A program made the translations under genes and the position numbers. A stretch of DNA of 64,000 bases from Exiguobacterium sp. Helios (GTDB lineage Bacteria > Bacillota > Bacilli > Exiguobacteriales > Exiguobacteriaceae): contig NZ_CP053557.1 of the NCBI RefSeq assembly GCF_014524545.1, positions 2,071,501 through 2,135,500 on the forward strand. Direction: 5' to 3'. Positions 38,290 through 48,367 of the stretch are shown piece after piece; the first letter of the stretch is position 1; the number at the start of each line of letters is the position of its first letter. Under the pieces are notes generated by a model that was not told the origin of the DNA, did no database searches, and worked only from the letters and a program-made list of their open reading frames with translations.

Positions 38290-38710
38290 GGATAATCTCT
38301 TCAAATAAACGGTTTGGTTCGAGTAAAGAGAACAGTTGGTCTTCCCCTTTAGCGATGGCTGTTAAATAGTTTGTCTCATCTTGTTTTGAATCTGCCAGCG
38401 GTTCAATCCGGACATCTGCTGCTTCAACGACTTCATTTGCACAATCCACGATGAATCCTGCATCTCCATGTTCCAGTGTTGCGATGATGATACGCGTTTC
38501 TTCTGTTTCTTCGACGGCCTCAAATCCTAAACGCGTCCGCAAATCAATCACGGGTGTAACGACTCCGCGTAAGTTAATGACACCTTTGACATAGGATGCG
38601 GCATTGGGGATACGTGTGATCGGAATGACACGTTCGATTGAACGAACCGATTGCACATCAATTCCATATGCATTTTCTTCTAATTGAAAGACGACCCATT
38701 TTTGTTCCAT
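38282..38710 (-). CDS. cheW: Chemotaxis adaptor CheW
   Basis: A 142-residue SH3-like adaptor joining receptors to CheA. The NLRGVVTPVIDLRTRLGF core is typical. It lies between cheA and cheC, overlapping cheC by eight bases. Confidence 0.97.
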   Translation of the reverse strand: MEQKWVVFQLEENAYGIDVQSVRSIERVIPITRIPNAASYVKGVINLRGVVTPVIDLRTRLGFEAVEETEETRIIIATLEHGDAGFIVDCANEVVEAADVRIEPLADSKQDETNYLTAIAKGEDQLFSLLEPNRLFEEIIHA

Positions 38711-38721
38711 TCTTCATTCCC

Positions 38722-40710
38722 TCACTTTCGTAACAGTGCATTGCTGTCAATGATTAACGCAACTTGTCCGTCACCCAGAATCGTCGCACCTGAAATCGCA
38801 CGAATCCCCTCAAGATAACTGCCTAACGGTTTCATGACGATTTCCTGTTGTCCTATCAGTTCTGAGACTATCAACCCTGCTAATTTCTCACCACTTCGGA
38901 CGACGACGACAGAATAGGCATCTGCCTCCACATGTGGTAATCCGTATACTTGATTTAATGAAATCAATGGAACAAGCTGGCCACGGAAATCGAATACCTT
39001 TTCCCGGTGGGCTTGTAAAATGGCGTCCTGCTTCAGCGATGTCGTTTCAAGGATGGCTGTTAACGGGATGGCATACGTTTCTTCTCCCAACTTGACGAGC
39101 ATCGCAGAAATAATCGATAACGTCAGCGGTAAACTGATTCTGAAAATCGTTCCTTCTCCGCGTTTCGTCTCGACGAAGACTTCTCCACCGAGCGATTCAA
39201 TTTTCGATTTAACGACGTCCAGCCCGACACCACGACCTGATAAGTCGGTGACGGTTTCTGCCGTCGAGAATCCAGGCGCGAACAATAACATTGCCGCTTC
39301 TTCCGGCGTCAACATCGCCGCCTCTTCTTCCGTCAACAATCCTTTTTCAAGGGCGATTTTTGTCACCCGTTCCTGATTGATTCCTGCGCCATCATCTTCA
39401 ATCTCAATGAAAACACGGTTTCCGGAATGATAGGCCCGGAGGGAAAGATTTCCTTCAACTGCTTTCCCGGCTAAAATCCGGTCGGCTTTGCTTTCAATTC
39501 CATGGTCGACCGCATTTCGAATCAAGTGGACGAGTGGATCCCCAATTTCATCAATGACCGTCCGGTCGAGTTCCGTTTCTGCTCCTGTAATGTGGAGCTT
39601 GATGTTTTTGCCGACATCTTTCGATACCGAACGTACCATCCGCGGGAAACGATTGAAGACTTGTTCGATTGGCATCATCCGTAACGTCAGGACCAGTGAC
39701 TGCAGTTCATTTGTTCCGCGTTTAATCCGTTCAACCGTCTCCGTCAAATCAGAAGAACCGGCTTCTGCCGCAATCCGCTCGAGACGTCCACGATCGATGA
39801 TGAATTCTTCAAACAGATTCATCAATCGATCAATCCGCTCGAGGTTGACACGAATCGTTTTTGCCGCAACCGGTGTTTGCGTCTCGTTCGAAGTATCCGT
39901 TGCCGGACTGACGACCGGCTTTTCAACCGGCTCAAGCAATGTCGCCGCTGCTGCTGGTTCGACCGGCACTTCGAATGGCTGAATCAACACTTGAGCGACT
40001 TCCGAAACGGCTTTGATTTCACCTTGAATGTCTTCAGCAGATTTCATCGTCACGAACAAGACATCAAAACGGGTCTCGAATTGTTCCTGTTCCAGTTCAT
40101 CCGAAGTCGGATTCGACAAGATGACATCCCCGAGGTTTTGCAACCGGTCAAATACCATATACACCCGGGCTGCCTTCAAAATGACATCCGCCGATAACTC
40201 CACCGTAATGACATAGGCTTGATAACCGGAAGCCATCGATTGACGGACAACCGACTCAGAGTAGACATCACACTCAAAGTTTTTCACGACTGTTGCTGCA
40301 GGTTTGTCCGTATCCTGACCTGGTTCCGAATCCGTATTGATAAACTGTTTCAAACGAACGACGGTTGTTGCTACATCCAGCTTCCCGGTACCACCTTGAC
40401 TGATATCCTCGACCATCGTTTCTAACTGTTCAGCTGCGACAAATAGTACATCAATTAATTCGGGTGTAGCAGGTTGTGTCTTCGAACGGACTAAATCAAG
40501 TGCACTTTCCATTTCGTGTGTTAAATCGGCAATGGCATCATACCCCATTGTTCCGGCCATCCCTTTTAAAGTATGAGCGGATCGGAAAATTTGATCGATA
40601 ACGGCTTCATCGTCGAGTCGTTGTTCAAAAATCAGCAAACTCGAGTTAATGGCTTGTAAATGTTCAATCGATTCATCAAGAAACAATCCTAAATATTCAT
40701 TTAAATCCAT
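38722..40710 (-). CDS. cheA: Chemotaxis histidine kinase CheA
   Basis: A 662-residue sensor kinase that phosphorylates CheY. P1 carries the phospho-His in RSAHTLKGMAG (about residue 46); P2, the CheY-docking domain, spans roughly 155-245; P3 dimerisation (about 285-360) includes RMMPIEQVFNRFPRMVR; P4 ATPase shows LIRNAVDHGIE, DDGAGI and GRGVGLDVV; P5 is CheW-like. In Bacillus cheB lies between flhG and cheA; here the 21 bases between them hold only GGAGGAT. Confidence 0.97.
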   Translation of the reverse strand: MDLNEYLGLFLDESIEHLQAINSSLLIFEQRLDDEAVIDQIFRSAHTLKGMAGTMGYDAIADLTHEMESALDLVRSKTQPATPELIDVLFVAAEQLETMVEDISQGGTGKLDVATTVVRLKQFINTDSEPGQDTDKPAATVVKNFECDVYSESVVRQSMASGYQAYVITVELSADVILKAARVYMVFDRLQNLGDVILSNPTSDELEQEQFETRFDVLFVTMKSAEDIQGEIKAVSEVAQVLIQPFEVPVEPAAAATLLEPVEKPVVSPATDTSNETQTPVAAKTIRVNLERIDRLMNLFEEFIIDRGRLERIAAEAGSSDLTETVERIKRGTNELQSLVLTLRMMPIEQVFNRFPRMVRSVSKDVGKNIKLHITGAETELDRTVIDEIGDPLVHLIRNAVDHGIESKADRILAGKAVEGNLSLRAYHSGNRVFIEIEDDGAGINQERVTKIALEKGLLTEEEAAMLTPEEAAMLLFAPGFSTAETVTDLSGRGVGLDVVKSKIESLGGEVFVETKRGEGTIFRISLPLTLSIISAMLVKLGEETYAIPLTAILETTSLKQDAILQAHREKVFDFRGQLVPLISLNQVYGLPHVEADAYSVVVVRSGEKLAGLIVSELIGQQEIVMKPLGSYLEGIRAISGATILGDGQVALIIDSNALLRK

Positions 40711-40731
40711 GGAACGTATCCTCCTTTATGG

Positions 40732-41586
40732 TTAGCGGACACGGCTATGCCGTTTTTTCAAACGATTCAGTAACCGGTCTAAAAATTTCTGTTCCTGGAC
40801 CTGAAGTCCTGTCAGCGATGTCGTGATATGATCAAGTCGCCAACTGACATCACTCGTCCGATCAAATACATAAAATGGTCGTTGGGCTTTGACTGCCTTC
40901 ATGACAGTCGGATCATCCGGCAAAAAACCGACGAAGCGCAACGATTTTCCCAAAAAGTTCTGACTGACCTGTTGTAGCCGGTCAAACGTTTCAAGCGCTT
41001 CTTGTCCGTTCGTTGCCCGATTGACGATGACAGCGACAGGAAGTTCATTTGCATGGTGATGCGCAAGTTTGACGAAAGCATATCCGTCCATGATCGACGT
41101 CGGTTCAGGCGTCACGACCAGCCATGCTTCATCCGCACTACTGATGAAATCAAAAGTCTGATGTGTCGCTCCGGCACCTAGATCAAGTAAGACGAAATCA
41201 TATTCATAGAAAAACCGAAACTCGCTCATCATGAATTCGACATCATGATCCGTCAGATCCATCAGTTCTGTGAATCCGCTCCCGCCATGAATGAAATGCA
41301 GATCCGGCGTCGCTTCGACGACCGCTTGGGTCAAGGGTGACCGTTCCTTGACACAATCCATTAATGAAACTTTCGACGATTTTCCGAGTAGCACACCGAC
41401 ATTCGCCATACCGATGTCCAAATCAATGATTAATACTTTTTTAGCTTGCAACGATAACGCGACACCCAGATTCACCGCGACATTCGTTTTTCCGACCCCA
41501 CCTTTACCGCTGACGATGGCAATGGTTTTGGTCTGCCGTACGGAAACTTTTGATCTTAACGCTCGTGCCTGATCCTCTGGCATCAT
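40732..41586 (-). CDS. flhG: FlhG (YlxH) flagellar-number MinD-like ATPase
   Basis: A 284-residue P-loop ATPase controlling flagellar placement and number with FlhF and the C-ring. N-terminal DQARALR is the conserved motif that activates FlhF; the deviant Walker A is SGKGGVGKTNVAVNLG. It overlaps flhF by four bases (ATGA). C-terminal amphipathic Lys/Arg-rich helix fits membrane binding. Confidence 0.96.
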   Translation of the reverse strand: MMPEDQARALRSKVSVRQTKTIAIVSGKGGVGKTNVAVNLGVALSLQAKKVLIIDLDIGMANVGVLLGKSSKVSLMDCVKERSPLTQAVVEATPDLHFIHGGSGFTELMDLTDHDVEFMMSEFRFFYEYDFVLLDLGAGATHQTFDFISSADEAWLVVTPEPTSIMDGYAFVKLAHHHANELPVAVIVNRATNGQEALETFDRLQQVSQNFLGKSLRFVGFLPDDPTVMKAVKAQRPFYVFDRTSDVSWRLDHITTSLTGLQVQEQKFLDRLLNRLKKRHSRVR

Positions 41587-42650
41587 CTTAACCCTCTTTC
41601 TACAATCATTCGGGAAACTTCTGCACTTGTCGGCCAGATGATGTCTTCAGGTACTTCTTGTCCGGTCGTCAGACAAAACACAGGCAACTGTGTCTTTTTC
41701 GTAAGTCCGTAAATCGACCACAAATCTGTTGTCTCATCGGCTTTGGTAAAAATGAATCCGGACAACGGTACTTGATCGAACCGTTGTTGAATCTGTTCTA
41801 AATCGCGGTACTTCGACGTTAAGCTGAGTACAAGAAATACATCTGTCTCTGAAAAATCATGCCGCTTTTTTAACTGTTCGACATAACCCGCGTCAAGAAA
41901 ATTTCTTCCCGCCGTGTCGATTAGGATAACGTCACAGTCGGATAAGTCGACTTTCGCTTGTTCGAATTCTTGTAAATCATAGGCGACGTGTAACGGAATA
42001 TCGATGATGTCGGCATAAGTCCGTAATTGTTCGATGGCTGAAATCCGATATGTATCCGTCGTAATCAATCCAACGGTTTGTTGTTTCGTGAGACGGTAAT
42101 AAGCAGCCAGTTTGGCAAGGGTCGTCGTTTTTCCGACTCCCGTTGGTCCGGTCACCATGATGAAACGGGAAGTTGCCGTCGTGACTTGAATAGGAGCAGT
42201 CACAGTCGTGATGAAGGCTTGTTCGACCTGTCTCACATCATTGGTCTTGTAGTAAGTTGACACTAATAAATCATAGAGTGCCTCCGCTTCATGTTGCAGG
42301 GCAGGTTCAGCGAGCAAGACTTCGTATGAGCTAAGCGCTTCCGGCAACCGCCGTGAACTGAACGAGACAATCTTCGGGCTAAGCGGCTCCATCATTGATG
42401 GGTGACTTTGAACGACTGATTTAGTTGGTTGTAGCTCATCCGAGACCCGTTTTACAGGCTGTGTTGTTTTTTCGACCGGATGTTCTTCGACTGAGGCGAC
42501 GAGCTCCACTTTTTTTTGTGCAAACAAGCCGAACAAACCGCCCACTTTGATCTGCCGTGTGTTCAAAATGATGGCATCATTTCCTAAGTCTTGTTTAACC
42601 AGTTCCATCGCTTCGCTGACAGAATTTGCGATAATTCGTTTTACCATCAT
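41583..42650 (-). CDS. flhF: SRP-type GTPase FlhF
   Basis: A 355-residue GTPase of the SRP/FtsY class that sets flagellar position. The N-terminal B domain and a linker (to about residue 110) precede the NG domains with [33 protein letters not shown] and DTAGR. It starts four bases after flhA at one of two adjacent ATGs (42650, 42647). Confidence 0.96.
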   Translation of the reverse strand: MMVKRIIANSVSEAMELVKQDLGNDAIILNTRQIKVGGLFGLFAQKKVELVASVEEHPVEKTTQPVKRVSDELQPTKSVVQSHPSMMEPLSPKIVSFSSRRLPEALSSYEVLLAEPALQHEAEALYDLLVSTYYKTNDVRQVEQAFITTVTAPIQVTTATSRFIMVTGPTGVGKTTTLAKLAAYYRLTKQQTVGLITTDTYRISAIEQLRTYADIIDIPLHVAYDLQEFEQAKVDLSDCDVILIDTAGRNFLDAGYVEQLKKRHDFSETDVFLVLSLTSKYRDLEQIQQRFDQVPLSGFIFTKADETTDLWSIYGLTKKTQLPVFCLTTGQEVPEDIIWPTSAEVSRMIVERGLR

Positions 42651-42653
42651 GTG

Positions 42654-44678
42654 TTAAATCACCCCAATACTCTTGACTTCAATGGTCGGAATCAGTTCGT
42701 TATAAGACAGAACAGGCACATCCGGGAAATAACGTTCTGTTAATTGACGAACAAACATCCGAATACTTGGCGATGCCAAAACGATTGGCTGAGCTCCGTA
42801 TCGTTCGAATTCTGCCGTCAATTCATTTAGTGACTCGATGAAACGTGTTGCCTTATCCGGATCAAGCGCCAAATAATTGCCGAACTCCGTTTTTTGAATC
42901 GCTGACTGGATCTCCATCTCCAGTTCACTCGATACCGTCACAACGTGTAAGACGTCTCCTTGTAAGACTTGTTCCGTAATTTGTCGAGCCAATGCTTGAC
43001 GGACATATTCAGCCAACAAATCACTATCTTTCGTCACGGCAGCATAATCGGCCAATGTCTCAAAGATGAGCGGTAAGTTTCGAATCGAAATTTTTTCTTT
43101 TAACAACTGCACGAACACTTTTTGTAGCTCGCCGATCGACAACAATTGTGGTGTCACTTCGTCGACTAAAATCGGATGCGATTCCTTTAAATGATCAACC
43201 AGTTGTTTTGTCTCTTCCCGACCGAGTAAATCGGCCGCGTGTTTTTTCAGAAGCTCTGTCAAATGTGTTGCGACAACAGATGGCGGGTCGACGACTGTAT
43301 AGCCGGACATCTCTGCTCGGCTTCTCGTCCGTTCGTCAATCCATAAGGCCGGCATCCCAAACGCGGGTTCAACCGTCTCGATACCTTGGATTTCCGGATC
43401 ATCCACTCCCGGACTCATTGCCAGGTAATGATCGAGTAACAGTTCGCCGGTTGCCATCTCACTTCCACGGATTTTTATCCGGTAGTGGTTCGGTGGAAGT
43501 TGCAGATGGTCACGAATCCGGACTGTCGGTAAGACGAATCCAAGTTCAAGTGCCAACTGTCTCCGGATCATGACGACCCGGTCGAGTAAATCCCCACCTT
43601 GTGCTTCATCTGCGAGCGGGATCAAACCATAGCCAAATTCAAACTCAATTGTATCGACGTTCAAGAGGGAAATGACCGATTCGCTAGATCGCAGATTTTC
43701 AGTTGGTGCTTCTTCGACAGCCACTTCTTCTTGTGCTGCTTTTGACGTTCGTGTCAATCGCCAAGCGAAGAAAGCCGCTGCAGCCGCGACAGGAATCGTC
43801 ACGTAATCGGGAATTGCTGTAAAGAGTCCTAGCAGGAAGATTGCACCGGCTCCAATCATGACGAGGAGCGGTGTCCGTGAGAGCTGACCGATGATGTCTT
43901 CTCCTAAGTTACCGTCAGAAGTCGAGCGGGTAACGATGATTCCGGTTGCAACAGAAATCAATAAGGCCGGGATTTGACTGACAAGACCGTCACCGACGGT
44001 TAACAGCGTATACAGCTTGACAGATTCCCCCATTGGTAACCCTTGTTGCACGACACCGATGATCATTCCGAAAATCAAGTTGATGATGACGATGATGATT
44101 CCGGCAATCGCGTCTCCTTTGACGAATTTCGAAGCTCCATCCATTGCTCCGTAAAAATCGGCTTCCGATTGAATTTTTTGGCGGCGTGTCCGGGCCTGTA
44201 ATTCGTCAATCATACCGGAATTCAAATCGGCATCAATCGCCATCTGTTTTCCGGGCATGGCATCAAGCGTAAAACGGGCCGACACTTCCGATACCCGCTC
44301 TGATCCTTTCGTGATGACCAAAAACTGAATCAATACGAGAATCAAGAAGACGACGAATCCAACCAGGGCGTTTCCGCCGACAACGAAACTACCAAATGCT
44401 TCAATGACTTCTCCACCGTTCCCGTTCGAGAGAATCGCACGGGTCGTCGAGACGTTCAATGCCAATCGGAACAAAGTCACAATCAGTAAGAGTGTCGGGA
44501 AAACGGAAAATTCCAATGCTTCTTTCGCGTTCATTGCGACAAGTAAGACCATTAAGGCAATTAAAATATTGATGATAATGAGAAAATCGAGTAAAAATCC
44601 TGGCAGTGGAATGACGAGCATGAAGACAATCATAATGACGCCTAGCAGGACAGATAAATCTCGTGTTGAAATAGTCAT
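42654..44678 (-). CDS. flhA: Flagellar export-gate protein FlhA
   Basis: A 674-residue core of the type III export gate that uses proton motive force. About eight membrane segments in the first 330 residues, with the cytoplasmic FHIPEP signature region recognisable around FTLDAMPGKQMAIDADLNSG and RRQKIQSEADFYGAMDGASK; a large cytoplasmic domain binds chaperone-substrate complexes. It follows flhB by 14 bases. Confidence 0.97.
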   Translation of the reverse strand: MTISTRDLSVLLGVIMIVFMLVIPLPGFLLDFLIIINILIALMVLLVAMNAKEALEFSVFPTLLLIVTLFRLALNVSTTRAILSNGNGGEVIEAFGSFVVGGNALVGFVVFLILVLIQFLVITKGSERVSEVSARFTLDAMPGKQMAIDADLNSGMIDELQARTRRQKIQSEADFYGAMDGASKFVKGDAIAGIIIVIINLIFGMIIGVVQQGLPMGESVKLYTLLTVGDGLVSQIPALLISVATGIIVTRSTSDGNLGEDIIGQLSRTPLLVMIGAGAIFLLGLFTAIPDYVTIPVAAAAAFFAWRLTRTSKAAQEEVAVEEAPTENLRSSESVISLLNVDTIEFEFGYGLIPLADEAQGGDLLDRVVMIRRQLALELGFVLPTVRIRDHLQLPPNHYRIKIRGSEMATGELLLDHYLAMSPGVDDPEIQGIETVEPAFGMPALWIDERTRSRAEMSGYTVVDPPSVVATHLTELLKKHAADLLGREETKQLVDHLKESHPILVDEVTPQLLSIGELQKVFVQLLKEKISIRNLPLIFETLADYAAVTKDSDLLAEYVRQALARQITEQVLQGDVLHVVTVSSELEMEIQSAIQKTEFGNYLALDPDKATRFIESLNELTAEFERYGAQPIVLASPSIRMFVRQLTERYFPDVPVLSYNELIPTIEVKSIGVI

Positions 44679-44692
44679 GATGCTTCATCCTT

Positions 44693-45784
44693 TCATTTCG
44701 CTTGTTTCATTTGATAGACAAAGGCGAGTGTTTCAGCGAGTGCCTGATAAAATGATTCATCCACTGCCATTCCTATTTCTGATTTTGCGAATAATGCTCG
44801 TGCGAGCGGTCTATTTTCAATAATCGGGATCTCAGCTGCTGTCGCCTTCTCCCGAATCCGGAATGCGACAGCATCCACTCCCTTGGCGACGACAATGGGT
44901 GCGGCATGTTTGCCGTCATCATATTGAATCGCTACGGCGTAATGGGTCGGGTTCGTAATGACAACATCGGCATTCGGTATTTCTTGCATCATCCGCCGCA
45001 TCGCCATCTCCCGTTGTTGCTGTTTAATTTTCCCTTTGATTTGCGGGTCACCTTCCGTATTCTTATGCTCATCCTTTAAGTCTTGTTTACTCATCCGAAT
45101 CGACTTTTCAAAATCAAATTTTTGATATGCAAAATCTAGTACAGCAAGGACAATCAACGCAATACTGACCGAAATCCCTAACAGGAACGTCAGATGACCG
45201 ATAATCGCCAAGGCGTCACCAATCGGTTCTGACGTCAAACGTGAAATTTCTACTTTGTTATTCCATAAGACAGTTCCGCTCGTCACACCGATGACAAGTA
45301 ATTTAAAAACAGATTTTAAGAATTCAATTAATGCTTTCATGCTGACGATTCGTTTGACGCCTTGCAACGGATTGATCCGGTCGAGTTTCGGTTGAATCGA
45401 TTCGGTGCTAAGCAATGCTCCGATTTGTACAAAATTCCCTAAAATGCCGATGACGACAGCCGTCAGAAAGAATGGTGCAACAAGAATACTCATTTGGACC
45501 AGCATTTCAATCATGACTTCCTGGACGCGTCCTTCTTCGACAGCGACTAAAACCGTTTGGGCGCTCAGCCCATCTTCTAATACCATGACGAACCGTTTCC
45601 CTAAAAACGGACCAAAGAAAAATAGAATCAAGAACATTCCGAACAACATCAAACTGCTCGTTAAATCAGCCGACTTTGCGACCTGACCTTTTTTCCGAGA
45701 GTCATCACGTTTTCGGGGTGATGCCTTTTCCGTCTTTTCGCCCGCAAAATACTGGAGGTCAAGCGTTAATGTGTATTTTTTCAT
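44693..45784 (-). CDS. flhB: Flagellar export-gate protein FlhB
   Basis: A 363-residue export switch protein with four membrane segments and a self-cleaving cytoplasmic domain; the NPTH cleavage site lies near residue 273. Cleavage changes export from hook to filament substrates together with FliK. The N-terminus (EKTEKASPRKRDDSRKKGQV) is typical. The ribosome site AGGAGGT overlaps the fliR stop codon. Confidence 0.97.
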   Translation of the reverse strand: MKKYTLTLDLQYFAGEKTEKASPRKRDDSRKKGQVAKSADLTSSLMLFGMFLILFFFGPFLGKRFVMVLEDGLSAQTVLVAVEEGRVQEVMIEMLVQMSILVAPFFLTAVVIGILGNFVQIGALLSTESIQPKLDRINPLQGVKRIVSMKALIEFLKSVFKLLVIGVTSGTVLWNNKVEISRLTSEPIGDALAIIGHLTFLLGISVSIALIVLAVLDFAYQKFDFEKSIRMSKQDLKDEHKNTEGDPQIKGKIKQQQREMAMRRMMQEIPNADVVITNPTHYAVAIQYDDGKHAAPIVVAKGVDAVAFRIREKATAAEIPIIENRPLARALFAKSEIGMAVDESFYQALAETLAFVYQMKQAK

Positions 45785-45785
45785 C

Positions 45786-46553
45786 TCAACCTCCTAGTAA
45801 TTGAATCGCATCGGACAGTACGTTTTGTAATAAGGGAACAAATCGGGAAATCCCGGTAATGGTCGCTCCGGCGAGTAAAAACAAAATCGCATAACCCATC
45901 AATAACTTGACGGAAAATCCAATCGCAAAAATATTGAACTGGGGTGCGGTTTTCGCTAAAAAACCAAGCGCCAAATCGACTAAAAACAAGGCAACCACAA
46001 GTGGCATCGCCATTTGAAGAGCCGTGAGCATCGCGAGCCCGACGACACGAACGACTAAGCTCATGCCGGCTTCTCCGGAAACGTTAATCGCACTGCCGGG
46101 CGGAAAGATTTTAAAACTCGTATAGATGCCATCCAGTAAAATCAAATGCATATCTGACGCCAGCAGCACGAGCAGTGTCAACATGTAAAAAAATCGACCG
46201 ACGATCGGCGATTGACCACCAAACATCGGATCATATGCGGAAGCCATCGCCAGCCCCATCTGTAAATCAATGATTGATCCGGCCATTTGTGGCGCATACA
46301 GTAAAAAACTGGCGAGCAAACCGAGGGCGAGCCCAATGATGACTTCTGTTCCCATTCGAAAAAAGAAATCGATGTCATCGACTTGAACCGTTGTCTTGAC
46401 CGCGTAACTGGCAAAATAGGCAAGTCCTGCAGCAATTGCCAACTTATGCTGAGCGGGTAACTGCTTCGATGAAAACAAAGGAGCAGCCACTAAAAATCCA
46501 ACAAGTCGGCCAAATACAAGTAAAAAAACACTGACAAAGGACAGTAACGTCAT
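45786..46553 (-). CDS. fliR: Flagellar export-gate protein FliR
   Basis: A 255-residue membrane component of the FliP5Q4R1 gate with about six hydrophobic segments. The MGLAMASAYDPMFGGQSPI-like loop is characteristic. Its ATG overlaps the fliQ stop by four bases. Confidence 0.96.
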   Translation of the reverse strand: MTLLSFVSVFLLVFGRLVGFLVAAPLFSSKQLPAQHKLAIAAGLAYFASYAVKTTVQVDDIDFFFRMGTEVIIGLALGLLASFLLYAPQMAGSIIDLQMGLAMASAYDPMFGGQSPIVGRFFYMLTLLVLLASDMHLILLDGIYTSFKIFPPGSAINVSGEAGMSLVVRVVGLAMLTALQMAMPLVVALFLVDLALGFLAKTAPQFNIFAIGFSVKLLMGYAILFLLAGATITGISRFVPLLQNVLSDAIQLLGG

Positions 46554-46822
46554 TTTCGCGAAACCTCGGCAATCTGTTTGAAGATTTCAATCGTAAACGT
46601 TTTGAGTTCTTCCATGATCCATGGTCCAAAAAAGACGAGTGCTAAAAAAACGGCAACAATCTTCGGAACAAACGATAAGGTCTGCTCTTGAATTTGAGTC
46701 GTCGCCTGCAAGATGCTGACGAGAAGTCCAACGACGAGTGAGACGAGCAAGAGCGGAGCTGACACCTTTAACAAGGTCCAGACGGCCGAACTGGCTAATT
46801 GAATAATCATTTCCTGCGTCAT
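46550..46822 (-). CDS. fliQ: Flagellar export-gate protein FliQ
   Basis: A 90-residue two-helix membrane component of the export gate. Contains the PLLLVSLVVGLLVSILQATT and QEQTLSFVPKIVAVF blocks. ATG 46822 is chosen; an extension to 46876 lies within fliP and is not supported. Confidence 0.95.
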   Translation of the reverse strand: MTQEMIIQLASSAVWTLLKVSAPLLLVSLVVGLLVSILQATTQIQEQTLSFVPKIVAVFLALVFFGPWIMEELKTFTIEIFKQIAEVSRK

Positions 46823-46833
46823 GTCGTCCCTCC

Positions 46834-47502
46834 CTATCGCATGCTGACGAGTAGTGATTCGACAATCAAATGCCAACCATCTACTAAAATGAACAATAAT
46901 AATTTAAACGGTAAGGCAATCATGACCGGTGGTAACATCATCATCCCCATCGACATCAAGACACTCGAAACGACCATATCGATGACGAGGAACGGAATGA
47001 AAATCATAAATCCGATTTGAAACGCCGTCTTTAACTCACTGATGGCATAGGCCGGTACTAACGCGACGAGCGGAATATCTTCCACCTTCTCGGGCTTCTC
47101 GTAATTGCCATACTTCAAAAACAGTTCTAAGTCATTGCTCCGCGTGTATTGAGACATAAAACGTTTCATCGTTCCTCCGGCTTGATCAAAGGCTTCCTCT
47201 TGACTGATTTTGTCGTCCATGTACGGTTGTAATGCCGTCGTGTTCAATTCTGTTAAAATAGGTGCCATAACGAACAATGTGATGAATAACGCCAGTCCGA
47301 CGAGCAGTTGGTTAGGCGGTGTTTGTTGTGTTCCTAAAGCAGAACGAACAAAGGATAAGACGACGATGACGCGTGTGAAACAAGTCATCAAAATCAGTAA
47401 CGACGGTGCTAATGATAAAAGCGTAAGTAAGACCAGTAATTTGATGGAAGTCGCCGTCCCGGACGGCGTATCCAAGGAAATCAAGTTTTCAATCGTCGTC
47501 AT
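46834..47502 (-). CDS. fliP: Flagellar export-gate protein FliP
   Basis: A 222-residue gate protein; four membrane segments, with the typical FTRVIVVLSFVRSALGTQQ and FQIGFMIFIPFLVIDMVVSS blocks. No cleavable signal peptide is obvious. It overlaps fliO by four bases. Confidence 0.97.
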   Translation of the reverse strand: MTTIENLISLDTPSGTATSIKLLVLLTLLSLAPSLLILMTCFTRVIVVLSFVRSALGTQQTPPNQLLVGLALFITLFVMAPILTELNTTALQPYMDDKISQEEAFDQAGGTMKRFMSQYTRSNDLELFLKYGNYEKPEKVEDIPLVALVPAYAISELKTAFQIGFMIFIPFLVIDMVVSSVLMSMGMMMLPPVMIALPFKLLLFILVDGWHLIVESLLVSMR

Positions 47503-47993
47503 GACCGTCCTCGTTTCTTCTGGAACTGATCGAGCTGTTGCTTAAATGATTCCAGAAACGGGGATGCGGCTGACGGATGTGGTAGGCTGTCGGATGTATC
47601 CGTTGCTAACCATTCGTCGTCTTCTTCAATCGTATCAAGCAGTTCAACGTTCTGACCGACACCGACAACATAAATCTTACCGTGAACCCTCACGAGCTGA
47701 ACGGATCGATCTTTGCCAAGCGGGACACCACCGAGATGCGACAGTCGGCTCGATTGACGGACTCCCTTTGTCCGTTCATTGATGAAACGGACGGCAAGAA
47801 GGAATCCACCAATCAAAACTGCGAGTGTCACGACGATTTTTACGACCGTGACGACTGTCGATGACCCGTCGACCTGTTGTGTTGTAGGTTCATTTTTCTT
47901 AGATGGGTTGAGCTTCTCTTCCACTGTTTCGGCACCGACCTGATGCGTCAGCAGGAACAGGAGAAGACAGGTCAAACAGGTCAGTCTTCTCAT
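47499..47993 (-). CDS. fliO: Flagellar protein FliO/FliZ
   Basis: A 164-residue membrane protein that helps assemble the FliP ring. Signal sequence at the N-terminus (ending near HQVGA), an extracytoplasmic spacer, one membrane segment (about residues 47-70), and the FliO core (LSHLGGVPLGKDRSVQLVRV). Overlaps cheY and fliP by four bases each. In Bacillus this gene is called fliZ/fliO. Confidence 0.93.
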   Translation of the reverse strand: MRRLTCLTCLLLFLLTHQVGAETVEEKLNPSKKNEPTTQQVDGSSTVVTVVKIVVTLAVLIGGFLLAVRFINERTKGVRQSSRLSHLGGVPLGKDRSVQLVRVHGKIYVVGVGQNVELLDTIEEDDEWLATDTSDSLPHPSAASPFLESFKQQLDQFQKKRGRS

Positions 47994-48355
47994 GATGAAA
48001 TGGTTTTCGAAACGGCTTCGAGTACACGGTCTGCCTGGAACGGTTTAACGATGAAGTCTTTTGCTCCGGCTTGAATCGCATCGATGACCATCGATTGTTG
48101 TCCCATTGCAGAACACATGATGACTTTGGCAGCCGGGTTAAAGGCTTTGATTTCTTTTAATGCTGAAATCCCGTCCATTTCCGGCATCGTGATATCAAGT
48201 GTGACGAGATCCGGCGCTAACTCTTTATATTTCGAAACTGCTTCACGTCCGTTTTCCGCCTCACCGACGACGTCATAGCCGTTCTTCGATAAAATTTCCT
48301 TAATCATCATTCTCATGAAAGCTGCATCATCTACAATCAAAACTTTTGCACTCAT
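47990..48355 (-). CDS. cheY: Chemotaxis response regulator CheY
   Basis: A 121-residue single receiver domain. Phospho-acceptor D54 (LVTLDITMPEMDG), acidic pair D9-D10, switch Ser/Thr region (CSAMGQ) and K104 (IVKPF) are all present. It binds FliM/FliY at the switch. Lies between fliY and fliO as in Bacillus. Confidence 0.98.
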   Translation of the reverse strand: MSAKVLIVDDAAFMRMMIKEILSKNGYDVVGEAENGREAVSKYKELAPDLVTLDITMPEMDGISALKEIKAFNPAAKVIMCSAMGQQSMVIDAIQAGAKDFIVKPFQADRVLEAVSKTISS

Positions 48356-48367
48356 CCTATTTCCTCC

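Noticed and set aside
39488-39982. 164-codon plus-strand reading frame opposite cheA
   Set aside because: Antisense to the well-conserved cheA kinase region; Ser/Arg-rich composition typical of antisense shadows.
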